Assembly (NCBI GenBank): GCA_002424815.1
Contig: DILB01000015.1
Span: forward strand, 1 to 42,358
Source: Caryophanales bacterium UBA5603
GTDB taxonomy: Bacteria > Bacillota_I > Bacilli_A > Izemoplasmatales > Hujiaoplasmataceae
DNA: 42,358 bases
Direction of reading: 5' to 3'
The position numbers and the translations under genes are program-made. Position 1 is the first letter of the stretch. Each line of letters begins with the position of its first letter. Positions 7,905 to 17,812 of this stretch are shown here, piece after piece. Under the pieces are notes generated by a model. The model saw only the letters and a program-made list of their open reading frames with translations. It was not told where the DNA came from and did not search any database.

Positions 7905-9172
7905 TGCTGTTCCTTGCTTTCTTGTTTATCAAATTCTATGCATCCTGGAACACTACCATAAGAATCGCCTTTAAATTTTATTCTAATCAAGAGCGACAAG
8001 GTAATGCCCCCAAGAATCATTAGAATTGAGGTAGTCGTTGCTGACTTCAATGTTAATCCAAATAATTCATAAGTCAATGGATCGGTTCTCATCGATTCAA
8101 TAAAAATACGAACGCCTCCATACCAGATTAAGTAAAAGGACATTAAATCACCAAAACGAATCGTTTTAATTCGTCTTAACACAAGCATGATTACAAAACC
8201 AATAACATTTAACATTGATTCATAGAAAAAAGTTGGGTGATAGAATCCTGTTAAGGGTGTTACATGATATCCACCTATTCCAGCTCGAATGTACATATTA
8301 TTTACGATAAATTCTGGCAAACCAACTGTGTGTCTCAATAAGTTGAATTGTTCTTCCAAAGATAAGTTTGCAACACCTTCGGTAATACCTCCTACGAGAC
8401 CTCCGTGAGCTTCTTGATTAAAGAAATTTCCCCATCTTCCAAAAGCTTGAGCAATGATGAATCCAATCGCTAAAACATCAATTATTTTCCAAAGATTCAT
8501 TTTGCGTTTACGAGTATGAAAATAAGCACAAATAAAAGCTACAAAAAACGCTCCATGAATAGCTAATCCAGATAAGCCGAATTGTGAGAAATCAAGTGTT
8601 CCGCTTGAAAATCCAAGGACTCGAAGTAATGAAGGAAAAAATTCACCATAGACAAATTGATCCCACTCAAAAACGACATACCATAGTCTCGCGCCAAGAA
8701 TTGCGACCGGTACAATCCATAGAAATCCATCAATCAAATCATCTTCTTTCACACCAATTCTTTTACTTTCTTTTAATCCTAATAACAACGCTGTAATAAT
8801 GCCTAGCATTATAAAAAAGGAATAAAATACGACTGATCGTCCGCCAATGGTGACTAGTCGATTATCAAATGTGTAAATAGCGTGAATCGTCGTATTTTCC
8901 TGAAGTGATGAGTATTCGCTTTCCCAGACACTCCAACGTGTAAAATAAGCATTATCTTTATTATTGGGATTGGCAGGAGGTGTGATGATACATTCAGATC
9001 CTACACTGCAATTAATGGTTTTTAAGATGGGATTTTCAGCGTACTTATCATAAAAAGTAACATTAAACGTGCCATCACCATTGGTAACCGGTTCTTGAGA
9101 ACATGAAAATAATCCGAAAACAGTTAAAAAAATTACAAGGATCAATATTGGTTTGATTCGCTTAATCATCAT
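7901..9172 (-). CDS. lgt: prolipoprotein diacylglyceryl transferase with an added lipoprotein-type N-terminus
   Basis: Lgt transfers diacylglycerol from phosphatidylglycerol to the lipobox cysteine of prolipoproteins. The Lgt core (about residues 105-400) has several TM helices and keeps the family motifs: IHGA (His206), FGRWGNFFNQE (Arg246), HPTFFYES and GGVRIFIES (Arg355, Glu359). At 423 residues it is about 140 longer than usual. The extra N-terminus is a signal peptide ending LFSC with Cys24. After it comes a segment (about 33-103) resembling an InlB B-repeat / Flg_new domain: VTFYD, then PPANP, a conserved Trp, and TTIHAIY at the end. The start is taken at ATG 9172 with AGGTG 6 nt upstream, inside the last codons of hprK; GTG 9181 is the alternative. 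Confidence 0.93.
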   Translation of the reverse strand: MMIKRIKPILILVIFLTVFGLFSCSQEPVTNGDGTFNVTFYDKYAENPILKTINCSVGSECIITPPANPNNKDNAYFTRWSVWESEYSSLQENTTIHAIYTFDNRLVTIGGRSVVFYSFFIMLGIITALLLGLKESKRIGVKEDDLIDGFLWIVPVAILGARLWYVVFEWDQFVYGEFFPSLLRVLGFSSGTLDFSQFGLSGLAIHGAFFVAFICAYFHTRKRKMNLWKIIDVLAIGFIIAQAFGRWGNFFNQEAHGGLVGGITEGVANLSLEEQFNLLRHTVGLPEFIVNNMYIRAGIGGYHVTPLTGFYHPTFFYESMLNVIGFVIMLVLRRIKTIRFGDLMSFYLIWYGGVRIFIESMRTDPLTYELFGLTLKSATTTSILMILGGITLSLLIRIKFKGDSYGSVPGCIEFDKQESKEQQ

Positions 9173-10115
9173 TTCGTTCACCTGCTATTTTTGAATTGTG
9201 TATGATTTTTGAATTCAATTGCGAATTAAATGTTTTTGCGGAATGATAGCCTAACTCTTTTGATTTGAAATCATATGCTGCCGCCTCAACGAGTGTTGCT
9301 GTATTACGTGCTTCTGTAATAGGCAAAGACAAGGTTGTGATTTCAGTATCAAAAATTAATTCTTTGTTTTGAGTTAAGCCGAGCCGGTCAAAAGCTTTAT
9401 TGTCATCCCATTTTTCAAGTTTTACAATTAAAGATATCCTTTTATTTTCTCGATATGCCTTTGCACCAAATAAATAAACGACATTGACAATTCCAATTCC
9501 TCTAATCTCCAGATAACGTTTTAGAATATCCGGCGCTTCACCGATGATGACACCTTTTTCTTTTTGATAAATTTCAATAAGATCATCTGCAACAAGCATG
9601 TAACCGCGTCGAACAAGCTCAAGAGCAACCTCGCTTTTACCAATACCGCTTTGTCCTGTTATAATAACGCCAACACCATTAATATCTAGTAAAACCCCAT
9701 GGATAGAAGTTCGTTCAGCTAGTTTTGCTTGCAGAAAAGTAAACATTTCGCTAAATAATGATGAAGTTTTATATGAACTTTTTAGAATTGGTATTTTGTA
9801 TTCGTTCCCGAGATTTATAAATAAATCTGGAACTTGAACGTTTTTAGAGAACACAAAAGCTGGAGGTTCTTTCTCAAAAAGCATTTTCACTCGGATTAAT
9901 TGATCGTTTTCATTTAACCAATGAAAAAAAGTTCCTTCTTTAGATCCAATGATTTGAATTCGGTCGTGTTCATAAAAATCAAACATCCCTGCAAGTTCCA
10001 ATCCTGGTTTTGATAAACTAGGATTTTTTACCTCGCGCAGTAGTCCGGCTTCACCTGCAAGAACTTCAAGTTTTAGTCCTTCCATCACATCTTGAATGGT
10101 GAGTGTTTTGTTCAT
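9162..10115 (-). CDS. hprK: HPr kinase/phosphorylase
   Basis: A 317-residue HprK/P, which phosphorylates and dephosphorylates Ser46 of HPr and feeds carbon catabolite control. Features: an N-terminal regulatory domain (about 1-130), catalytic His139 (IHG), Walker A GQSGIGKS (154-161), the paired aspartates of VADDLIEI (177-178), and the family signature YLEIRGIGIVNVVYLFG (about 201-217). The start is ATG 10115 with GGAGG 5 nt upstream. It follows an unknown membrane protein by 15 nt and overlaps lgt, the conserved hprK-lgt pairing of Firmicutes. It implies a PTS in this organism. Confidence 0.96.
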   Translation of the reverse strand: MNKTLTIQDVMEGLKLEVLAGEAGLLREVKNPSLSKPGLELAGMFDFYEHDRIQIIGSKEGTFFHWLNENDQLIRVKMLFEKEPPAFVFSKNVQVPDLFINLGNEYKIPILKSSYKTSSLFSEMFTFLQAKLAERTSIHGVLLDINGVGVIITGQSGIGKSEVALELVRRGYMLVADDLIEIYQKEKGVIIGEAPDILKRYLEIRGIGIVNVVYLFGAKAYRENKRISLIVKLEKWDDNKAFDRLGLTQNKELIFDTEITTLSLPITEARNTATLVEAAAYDFKSKELGYHSAKTFNSQLNSKIIHNSKIAGERNDD

Positions 10116-10130
10116 AGCTACCTCCATTAA

Positions 10131-10688
10131 TTAAGAACGTTTTTTTAGTTTATTGTTTAATGTTTTGACACCGTAAATATATATTTGTTTTATAAACATA
10201 CGAGTAAATTGAAAGATTGCGACAAAAACAATGGGATAAATAGGATTAACAAACGAAAATATGTTTAATGGAATAATCAAATCGGCCGAATAGATAAAAA
10301 CAATATTAAACAAGAAAAAAATGAGACCCGATGAATAGATAACCAATTTAACATGCCGTTTTAACAAATATTGTTTCATTAATATTTCAAAAGAAGTAAA
10401 TAAAAGCGCCATCAATAAATAGATAAATTGATTATCAGAAGTCGCAAGTTTTAATCCTTCTATAATCGTAAAAAAAAGAATGAAGTTGACTAAAAACCCA
10501 ACGACATAATTAATTAAGGGCGTATTGGAATAATCCAAAGCTAAGTTAATCTTAATTACGTTAGGTTGAGCTTGTTTTTGCTGTTTTTTCAGTTCTTTTT
10601 TTTCTTCAGCATTTTGTTTTTTGACATCTTCAATGAGTTTTTCTAACTCTTCAATGTCTTTTCGAATATCTTTGTTATTTTTGTCCAT
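10131..10688 (-). CDS. unknown membrane protein with N-terminal coiled coil
   Basis: A 185-residue protein of no family I recognise. Residues 5-40 are strongly charged (Glu/Lys/Gln) and likely form a cytoplasmic coiled coil. Four hydrophobic segments follow at about 58-80, 86-106, 113-135 and 140-165, and the C-terminus is basic (NNKLKKRS). The ATG has GATGAGG 4 nt upstream. It appears to be the first gene of the hprK-lgt-trxB-whiA-acpS transcript, downstream of the uvrA terminator. In Bacillus unrelated small membrane proteins occur in this neighbourhood. A function linked to membrane or surface biogenesis is only a guess. Confidence 0.75.
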   Translation of the reverse strand: MDKNNKDIRKDIEELEKLIEDVKKQNAEEKKELKKQQKQAQPNVIKINLALDYSNTPLINYVVGFLVNFILFFTIIEGLKLATSDNQFIYLLMALLFTSFEILMKQYLLKRHVKLVIYSSGLIFFLFNIVFIYSADLIIPLNIFSFVNPIYPIVFVAIFQFTRMFIKQIYIYGVKTLNNKLKKRS

Positions 10689-10711
10689 TATACCTCATCC
10701 TAATTTCCAGG

Positions 10712-10747
10712 ATAAAAACATGATATCACAGAAGATGTGATAAATCA
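10712..10747 (-). terminator. terminator of uvrA
   Basis: The stem TATCACA (10724-10730) / TGTGATA (10736-10742) has a 5-nt loop. On the minus strand it starts just past the uvrA stop codon and is followed by GTTTTTAT. A flanking ATGAT/TCAT pairing extends it. Confidence 0.7.
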
Positions 10748-13552
10748 TTATAAAACACGCTTCAGATAGTTTCCAGTATAACTTTTATTGTTTGAAGCAA
10801 TAACCTCTGGCGTTCCTAATGCAACAATCGTTCCTCCGCGATCTCCACCCTCAGGTCCAAGATCGATGATATAATCTGCAACTTTTATGACATCCAAATT
10901 ATGTTCTATGACAACAACCGTAGCCCCTTTATCAACAATATCTTGAAGTACATTGAGTAAATTAACTATATCATGCGAATGAAGCCCGGTTGTTGGCTCA
11001 TCTAAAATATAAATTGACTTATCCGTAATGCGTTTGTACAACTCGCTTGCTAATTTCACCCTCTGAGCCTCTCCGCCAGAAAGCGTGGTAGACGATTGTC
11101 CAAGTTTTATATAGCCTAGTCCAACATCATTAATCGTTTTCAATCTTGTAACGATTTTTGGAACATTCTTAAAAAATTCAACAGCATCTTCAATTGTCAT
11201 ATCCAATATCTCAGCAATCGTCTTACCTTTATATTTAACATCCAATGTCTCTTGATTATATCTAGTGCCATGACACTGTTCGCACACGACATAAATATCA
11301 GGCATAAAATGCATTTCAATCTTAATGACACCATCTCCTTGACAGTGCTCACAACGTCCGCCTTTAACATTGAAAGAAAAACGTCCTTTGTCATACCCTC
11401 TCATTTTGGCTTCGTTAGTTTTACTAAAAAGGTCCCGAATATCATCAAAAACTCCCGTGTAAGTCGCGGGATTACTTCTTGGAGTTCTACCGATTGCAGA
11501 TTGATCGATATCAATAATTTTATCAAAAACTTGATATCCAATCAAATCATCACATTCACCAGCGACTTCATTTCGTTTTGTGATTCGATTAATCAATCCC
11601 TTATAAAGAACTTCATTAATCAGTGAAGATTTTCCTGACCCTGAAACACCGGTTACAACGGTAAAACATCCGATTGGAAAATCGACATCTAAGTTTTTTA
11701 AATTATTTTGTCTAGCGCCTTTGATTGAAAGATATCCACGATTATGCGATCTTCTTTTGGTTGGTATAGCTATTTTCATTTTGCCAGAAAGATATTTCCC
11801 AGTTAATGATTTTTCATCTTTCATTAAATCTTCAGGTGTTCCTGCAAAAACAACTTCGCCTCCATGGATTCCTGCACCTGGACCGATGTCGACCACGTAA
11901 TCCGCTTCTGAAATCATTTCCATATCATGTTCGACAACAATCATGGTGTTTCCAAGATCGCGCATATCTTTTAAAGTATTTATTAATCGGCTGTTATCTT
12001 TTTGATGGAGTCCAATCGATGGTTCATCCAATACATACAAAACCCCTGTTAATCGTGATCCTATTTGGGTTGCTAAACGAATACGCTGTGATTCTCCGCC
12101 TGATAAAGATCCTGAAGAGCGAGACAACGACAAATAATCCAATCCAACATTGATGAGAAATTTTAATCTTGTCGAAACTTCTCTAAGAATTGGGCGTGCA
12201 ATTTCTGTTTCTTTAGGGGTTTGTTTCATATGTTCAATAAATTCGGCTAAATGAAGAACACTTTGAGATGTAAAGTCATAAATATTCATATCGTTAATCT
12301 TTACCGATAATGCAGCTTCATTTAATCGCTTTCCGTGACATATTTCACAAGGGATATCATTCATCATCGTTTCAATCCAGTCACGTATCATTCGAGAAGT
12401 TGTTTCTAAATATCTTCTTTCTAGGCTTTTCACAACGCCTTCGAATGTTCGTTTTTGATTATGTTCAAATTCACTTGATTTTGCGGTAAATTTGAAATGA
12501 ACAATTTTATCTGAGCCATACAAAATGAGATCTTGGTCCGCTTTTGAAAGATTTTTGAACGGTGTATTGACACTTACTCCCAAAGCTTTACAAGCCTGAA
12601 TAACTTGTTGTAAATATATTGACTCTGTATTTGCATATTTATCTAAAGCTCCATCCATGATGGAAAGTTCAGGATGTGTAATTAATAAATTAACATCGAT
12701 TTTACGTTTAAAACCAAGGCCGGAGCATTCAGGACAAGCGCCATAAGGATTGTTAAATGAAAACAATCTCGGTTCAAGTTCACCAATTTGAAAACCACAT
12801 TCTGGGCAACTAAAATGTTCGCTAAATATCATTTCAGCGTCATTAACTAAGGCGATAATTAACCCCCCAGACAGTTTTGTAGCAGTTTCAATAGAATCAT
12901 ATAATCTTGAACGAATGCCATCTTTGACTATCAAACGATCGATGACTACTTCTATATCATATCGATGGGTCTTCTCTAATTCGAATTCTTCATCTAAATC
13001 TCGATCCACTTTATTAATTCGGACGCGTGTATATCCTTCTCGGCGTAAGTCATTTAAAATTTTTTCATGCGACCCTTTTTTTCCTCGAACGACAGGAGAC
13101 ATAATAACAACTTTAGCTCCCATCGATTCCATGATTTTATTTGCCATTTCTTGTATTGTTTGACTAGTAATCTCAATGCCATGTGTCGGACAATACGGTC
13201 GACCAATACGAGCATATAATAATCGAACATAATCGTAGATTTCTGTCACTGTTCCGACTGTAGATCGAGGATTATTCGAAGTTGTTTTTTGATCAATTGA
13301 AATGGCTGGAGATAATCCTTCAATGGAATCAACATCAGGTTTCTCCATATTACCAAGAAATTGTCTGGCATACGTCGAAAGACTTTCGACATATCTTCTT
13401 CTACCTTCTTCATAGATTGTGTCAAACGCTAAACTGGACTTCCCTGATCCGGAAAGTCCTGTCATAACAATTAATTTGTTTTTTGGTAAATTTAAATTGA
13501 TGGCTTTTAAATTATTTTCTCTGGCACCCTTAATTATTATTTGCTCATACAT
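10748..13552 (-). CDS. uvrA: excinuclease ABC subunit A
   Basis: A 934-residue UvrA, the damage-sensing ATPase of nucleotide excision repair. It has two ABC modules: Walker A GLSGSGKSS near residue 30 and GVSGSGKSS in the second half, with signatures LSGGESQRIRLA and LSGGEAQRVKLA. All three cysteine clusters are visible: CPEC...CPEC in the first half, CEIC in the signature region, and CEHC...CEQC in the second ABC module. The start ATG 13552 gives the usual MYEQIIIKGAREN opening; the GTG 12 nt upstream is less likely. It is the last gene of a pcrA-ligA-uvrA run. uvrB, its common neighbour, is not in the window. Confidence 0.97.
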   Translation of the reverse strand: MYEQIIIKGARENNLKAINLNLPKNKLIVMTGLSGSGKSSLAFDTIYEEGRRRYVESLSTYARQFLGNMEKPDVDSIEGLSPAISIDQKTTSNNPRSTVGTVTEIYDYVRLLYARIGRPYCPTHGIEITSQTIQEMANKIMESMGAKVVIMSPVVRGKKGSHEKILNDLRREGYTRVRINKVDRDLDEEFELEKTHRYDIEVVIDRLIVKDGIRSRLYDSIETATKLSGGLIIALVNDAEMIFSEHFSCPECGFQIGELEPRLFSFNNPYGACPECSGLGFKRKIDVNLLITHPELSIMDGALDKYANTESIYLQQVIQACKALGVSVNTPFKNLSKADQDLILYGSDKIVHFKFTAKSSEFEHNQKRTFEGVVKSLERRYLETTSRMIRDWIETMMNDIPCEICHGKRLNEAALSVKINDMNIYDFTSQSVLHLAEFIEHMKQTPKETEIARPILREVSTRLKFLINVGLDYLSLSRSSGSLSGGESQRIRLATQIGSRLTGVLYVLDEPSIGLHQKDNSRLINTLKDMRDLGNTMIVVEHDMEMISEADYVVDIGPGAGIHGGEVVFAGTPEDLMKDEKSLTGKYLSGKMKIAIPTKRRSHNRGYLSIKGARQNNLKNLDVDFPIGCFTVVTGVSGSGKSSLINEVLYKGLINRITKRNEVAGECDDLIGYQVFDKIIDIDQSAIGRTPRSNPATYTGVFDDIRDLFSKTNEAKMRGYDKGRFSFNVKGGRCEHCQGDGVIKIEMHFMPDIYVVCEQCHGTRYNQETLDVKYKGKTIAEILDMTIEDAVEFFKNVPKIVTRLKTINDVGLGYIKLGQSSTTLSGGEAQRVKLASELYKRITDKSIYILDEPTTGLHSHDIVNLLNVLQDIVDKGATVVVIEHNLDVIKVADYIIDLGPEGGDRGGTIVALGTPEVIASNNKSYTGNYLKRVL

Positions 13553-13607
13553 ACTGATGTACACCTCGCTAAGAAAAAGCCCTAGTCATCTATTTTTGAT
13601 TCACTAT

Positions 13608-15599
13608 TTACTCCGCTTCTTTGTTAATTAATTTAACAAAATCGTTTTCATTTAAAATTGTGATTCCTAATTCGTTGGCTTTCGTCAATTTTGATCCAGC
13701 ATCGGTTCCAGCAATCAAAAAATCTGTGTTTTTTGAGACTGAAGATGATGTTTTTCCACCCATATCTTCGATAATCTTTGCGGCTTCATTCCGAGAAAAA
13801 CTTGTCAATGATCCGGTTAATACAACTGTTTTTCCAGTAAAAATATTGATGTTTCCTTTGGAAGAAGATTGATATTCCATATTGAGTCCTAAAGATGTTA
13901 AGGAATGAATTAAACGAAGGTTTTCCTCGTCTTGAAAATAATCGACGATACTTTTGGAAATAGCTTCTCCAATTGCATCGATTTCGTTAAGAGTCTCAAC
14001 ATTGGCTTCTTTTAATAATTGCATTGAAGGATGATGTTTTGCGATTGTCTTAGCAATCTTTTGACCAACATGGCGAATTCCTAATCCGAAAATTAATTTA
14101 TCGAAATTATTCGATTTACTTACTTCGATGGCATTTAATAAATTATCAATGCTTTTCTGACCAAATCCTTCTTTATTCATTAATTCTAATCGATGATCTT
14201 TTAATTTGAAAATATCATCAATTGAGGATAAATAACCATCATTGAATAGTTCGGTCACAACTTTATCTCCAAGACCTTCTATATTGTAAGCATCACGAGA
14301 TGCAAAGTGAATTAAACCTTCTATTTTTTTAGCATCACAATGCGGATTAAGACAATAATAATCTGCTTCCCCTGTTTGTCGGACTAAAATAGAATCACAC
14401 TTTGGACAATGTGATATCATTTTGAAAGGTATTTCATTTCCTGATCTTCGTTCAGTGAGGCAACGAACAACTTCTGGTATAATCTCTCCAGCTTTTCGAA
14501 TGATGACATCATCACCGATATGGATATCTTTATCCAAACAATAATCTTCATTATGCAAAGTTGCCCTGCGAACAACGGATCCAGAAACTAAAACGGGGTC
14601 AAGTTCTGCAACAGGAGTAATAACCCCAGTTCTTCCGATTTGAAATGTAACTGCGTTCAAATGCGTAATCACTTCTTCAGCAGGAAATTTATATGCTGTT
14701 GCCCATTTGGGGGACTTTGCTGTGTATCCAATCTTTGGATAAAGAGGCAACTCGTTGACTTTGATGACAACACCATCAATTTCATAAGGCAAAGTATGTC
14801 TGATATTTTCAATTTTATTTATGTAGTTAATGACATCATCGATGGTAAGACATACTTGCGTTTCTGGATTAACTTTGAAACCTAGTCTTTTTAATTCGCT
14901 TAAGGCTTCCCAGTGTGTATTGGTTAATTCACGGTTCATTAAGTAATAAATATATCCATCAAGATTACGTTTTCCAACTATTTTTGGGTCTAATTGTCTC
15001 AATGTTCCGGCAGCGGCGTTTCTAGGATTCTTAAATGCTTCTTCTCCAATAAGGTTTTTTTCGGCATTAACCTGGGCAAATGCTTTTTTACTCATGAAAA
15101 TCTCGCCCCTGACTTCGATGGGTGTTTTAACATCAATCTTCAATGGGATTGATTTAATTGTTTTAACATTTTCAGTTACATTTTCGCCAACAATACCATC
15201 GCCTCGAGTTGCGGCCATTTTTAAAAAACCATTTTCATAGTGGAGTGCAACGGAGAGTCCGTCAATTTTTAATTCAGCCACATAAGTGTAATGCCGGACT
15301 TCTTTTTTTATTTTATCGTCAAAATCACGAAGTTCATCTTCATTAAATACATTGCCAAGCGATAACATCGGAGATTTGTGTTTAACTTTAACAAATTTAT
15401 CGAGGATTGTACCTCCCACACGTTTTGTGGGTGAGTCCATTGTTGAAAGTTCTGGATACTCATTCTCGAGCATCAATAATTCTTGCATTAATCGATCATA
15501 TTCTTGATCAGAAACAGATGGATTATCAAGTAAATAATACTCATAATCATATCGTTTTATCAATTGTTTTAATTCATCAATGCGTTCATTTATTCTCAT
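13608..15599 (-). CDS. ligA: NAD-dependent DNA ligase
   Basis: A 663-residue LigA, full length for the family. It seals nicks using NAD+ in replication and repair. Order: domain Ia, adenylation domain with the lysine of the KxDG motif at Lys111 (AELKIDG), OB fold, a four-cysteine zinc finger (CPKC...CLNPHC), helix-hairpin-helix repeats and a C-terminal BRCT domain (about 585-660, GKTVVLTGSL and TDFLIAG). AGGTGA precedes the ATG. It starts 10 nt after pcrA and ends 55 nt before uvrA, consistent with one repair transcript. The gatCAB genes often found downstream of pcrA-ligA in Firmicutes are absent. Confidence 0.97.
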   Translation of the reverse strand: MRINERIDELKQLIKRYDYEYYLLDNPSVSDQEYDRLMQELLMLENEYPELSTMDSPTKRVGGTILDKFVKVKHKSPMLSLGNVFNEDELRDFDDKIKKEVRHYTYVAELKIDGLSVALHYENGFLKMAATRGDGIVGENVTENVKTIKSIPLKIDVKTPIEVRGEIFMSKKAFAQVNAEKNLIGEEAFKNPRNAAAGTLRQLDPKIVGKRNLDGYIYYLMNRELTNTHWEALSELKRLGFKVNPETQVCLTIDDVINYINKIENIRHTLPYEIDGVVIKVNELPLYPKIGYTAKSPKWATAYKFPAEEVITHLNAVTFQIGRTGVITPVAELDPVLVSGSVVRRATLHNEDYCLDKDIHIGDDVIIRKAGEIIPEVVRCLTERRSGNEIPFKMISHCPKCDSILVRQTGEADYYCLNPHCDAKKIEGLIHFASRDAYNIEGLGDKVVTELFNDGYLSSIDDIFKLKDHRLELMNKEGFGQKSIDNLLNAIEVSKSNNFDKLIFGLGIRHVGQKIAKTIAKHHPSMQLLKEANVETLNEIDAIGEAISKSIVDYFQDEENLRLIHSLTSLGLNMEYQSSSKGNINIFTGKTVVLTGSLTSFSRNEAAKIIEDMGGKTSSSVSKNTDFLIAGTDAGSKLTKANELGITILNENDFVKLINKEAE

Positions 15600-15609
15600 A
15601 CTGATTCAC

Positions 15610-17796
15610 CTATACTTTTTGAATGCTTGGATGATCTTTCATTAATATTTTTATTCCGTACTCTGCTTTGAATGCAATCGTAGCTTTATCTTTATCAATC
15701 ATGACAACAATGCCTTCTCCAAATGTCATATGTTTGACCTTATCCCCAATGGCAAATTGGTTTCTTGTTGGGGTGTAGTTTTGAACAATTGGCTCATCTG
15801 GAATATAACGAGATTCACGTTTGCTAGGGCCAATAAAATGACTTTTATTCTTAAAGATGCCTTGGTGATCAAGAAGCGTTTCATCAATTTCTAAAAGAAA
15901 TTCTGAATCCTGATTTTCTTGATAATGACCATACATATATCTACCTTTAGCGTTCGTAATAAAAACTTGATTTTTTGCCCTTGTAAGTGCAACATAAAAC
16001 AGTCGCCGCTCTTCTTCAATATCGGCTTTTTCAAGTAAACTTTGACTAGATGGAAATAATGTTTGTTCAAAACAAGTCAGAAAAACAACTTCAAATTCCA
16101 AACCTTTTGCTGAATGCATTGTCATTAAACTAACATATTCATCGTTTTGAAGTTGATCTTCCGCTTCGGCTCTTAAAGCAAGTTCATTAAGAATTTGAAC
16201 CAATATATCATAATTTTTGGCATTTCCAAATTCTTTTATTTTTTCGAGAATAATCGTTTTAAACTCTTGTAAATTTTCCATTCTTCGTTCAGCTTCAAGC
16301 ATTTTTTCGCCCGTAGTTGCTTCTTTTTGAAGCGTTTCTAGATAGCCGCTTTGCGACAATAAATCTTCATAAGTGACCATAAGATTGACGTTTTCTAAAT
16401 TGCTAGATAACTTTAAAATCATATCTTTGAATTCTAATAGTTTGTTCATGGTCGATTTGCCAACTAAGGATTCAATATCTCTGTCGATAATATCCATCAA
16501 TCGGAGCTGATGTTCTTTAGCGTAATCGCTAATTTTTTCATAAGATGTCATGCCGATTCCTCGTTTTGGTTCATTGTAAACTCGAGAAAATGCATAATCG
16601 TCCCCATGATTAACTAAAAGGCGCAAATAAGCAATCATATCCTTTATTTCCTTGCGCTTATAAAAAGAGATATTGCCAATAACTTTATAAGGAATGTTAT
16701 ATTTTAATAATACATCTTCGAATTTACGACTCATTGCATTATTACGATATAGAACCGCAATTTCTCGATAATTAGTTCCGTTTTTAATTAATTGTTTGAT
16801 TCGATTATAGATGAAATAAGCTTCTTCTTCATCATTCTCGGCCTTATAATGAATGATTTTATCGCCTTGGCCGAGTTCACTAAATAAATCTTTGGGAATT
16901 CTATTACGGTTGTGTTTGATGACAGCGTTTGCTGCATCGAGAATTGTTTTCTTTGAACGATAATTTTGATTAAGGATTACTTTTTGATAGGTGGGAAAAT
17001 CCTTCATAAATTTGCGAATGTTTTGAATGTTTGCTCCTCGAAAAGCATAAATACTTTGATCTTCATCACCAACAATAAACAGATTTTTATGCTTTTTTGC
17101 AAGTAGATACACTATATCGTACTGAAGATCGTTTGTATCTTGGAACTCATCGACAAGTATGTATTCAAACCAAGTCTGATATTTATTTAAGACTTCAGGA
17201 AATTCTTTGAATAATTTCAAAACTAGAACAAGTAAGTCTTGAAAATCTACCAAATTATTATCCTTTAAATATTTTTGATAAGCTTCATAAGTTTCATTTA
17301 AAACTTTTTTGAATGGATTAGTATGAATTTCCAAAACAATGGGATCAGCTTTTGCGGCTTCTATTAAATTTGCAATCGCTTTGGGATTATATTGTTTTGG
17401 GTCGTAATTAAAATTCTTAAGAATATTTTTAGTGATAATAACACAGTCATCATCATCGATGATTTGAAAATTATTTTCATATCCTAAATGATGAATATCA
17501 TTACGCAAAATTTTCGCTCCCATTGCATGAAATGTTGATATCCAAATGCCTTTTAACGGTAGCTCTATTAACCTAAAAACACGCGCCCTCATTTCTTCTG
17601 CGGCGCGGTTTGTGAAAGTAATAGCTAAAATTCTATTTGCGGGGATACCAATCTCATCAATTAAATAAGCTACACGATTGGTTAAAACACGAGTCTTGCC
17701 GGATCCGGCTCCCGCTACAGCCATAACTGGGCCGGAAACAATTTTGACAGCTTCAGTTTGCTGGGGATTTAGTTTATCAAATAGTTGGGAAGCCAT
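15610..17796 (-). CDS. pcrA: ATP-dependent DNA helicase PcrA
   Basis: A 728-residue UvrD/PcrA superfamily 1A 3'-5' helicase involved in repair, rolling-circle replication and removal of stalled RNA polymerase or RecA. Motifs: AGAGSGKT (Walker A, near residue 33), DEFQDTN (motif II), NQNYRSK (motif IV region), TMHSAKGLEFEVV (motif V) and ALTRAKN (motif VI). The C-terminus (about 675-728) carries the Tudor/KOW-like module FAIGDKVKHMTFGEGIV, which in PcrA contacts RNA polymerase. The start ATG 17796 has AGGTGA 4 nt upstream and MASQLFDKLNPQQ aligns with the family. It opens the pcrA-ligA-uvrA unit. Confidence 0.97.
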   Translation of the reverse strand: MASQLFDKLNPQQTEAVKIVSGPVMAVAGAGSGKTRVLTNRVAYLIDEIGIPANRILAITFTNRAAEEMRARVFRLIELPLKGIWISTFHAMGAKILRNDIHHLGYENNFQIIDDDDCVIITKNILKNFNYDPKQYNPKAIANLIEAAKADPIVLEIHTNPFKKVLNETYEAYQKYLKDNNLVDFQDLLVLVLKLFKEFPEVLNKYQTWFEYILVDEFQDTNDLQYDIVYLLAKKHKNLFIVGDEDQSIYAFRGANIQNIRKFMKDFPTYQKVILNQNYRSKKTILDAANAVIKHNRNRIPKDLFSELGQGDKIIHYKAENDEEEAYFIYNRIKQLIKNGTNYREIAVLYRNNAMSRKFEDVLLKYNIPYKVIGNISFYKRKEIKDMIAYLRLLVNHGDDYAFSRVYNEPKRGIGMTSYEKISDYAKEHQLRLMDIIDRDIESLVGKSTMNKLLEFKDMILKLSSNLENVNLMVTYEDLLSQSGYLETLQKEATTGEKMLEAERRMENLQEFKTIILEKIKEFGNAKNYDILVQILNELALRAEAEDQLQNDEYVSLMTMHSAKGLEFEVVFLTCFEQTLFPSSQSLLEKADIEEERRLFYVALTRAKNQVFITNAKGRYMYGHYQENQDSEFLLEIDETLLDHQGIFKNKSHFIGPSKRESRYIPDEPIVQNYTPTRNQFAIGDKVKHMTFGEGIVVMIDKDKATIAFKAEYGIKILMKDHPSIQKV

Positions 17797-17812
17797 TGTA
17801 TCACCTGTAAAT

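Noticed and set aside
11252..11626. Plus-strand open frame of about 124 codons inside uvrA
   Set aside because: Opposite to the conserved second ABC module of uvrA, with no start signals or family resemblance.
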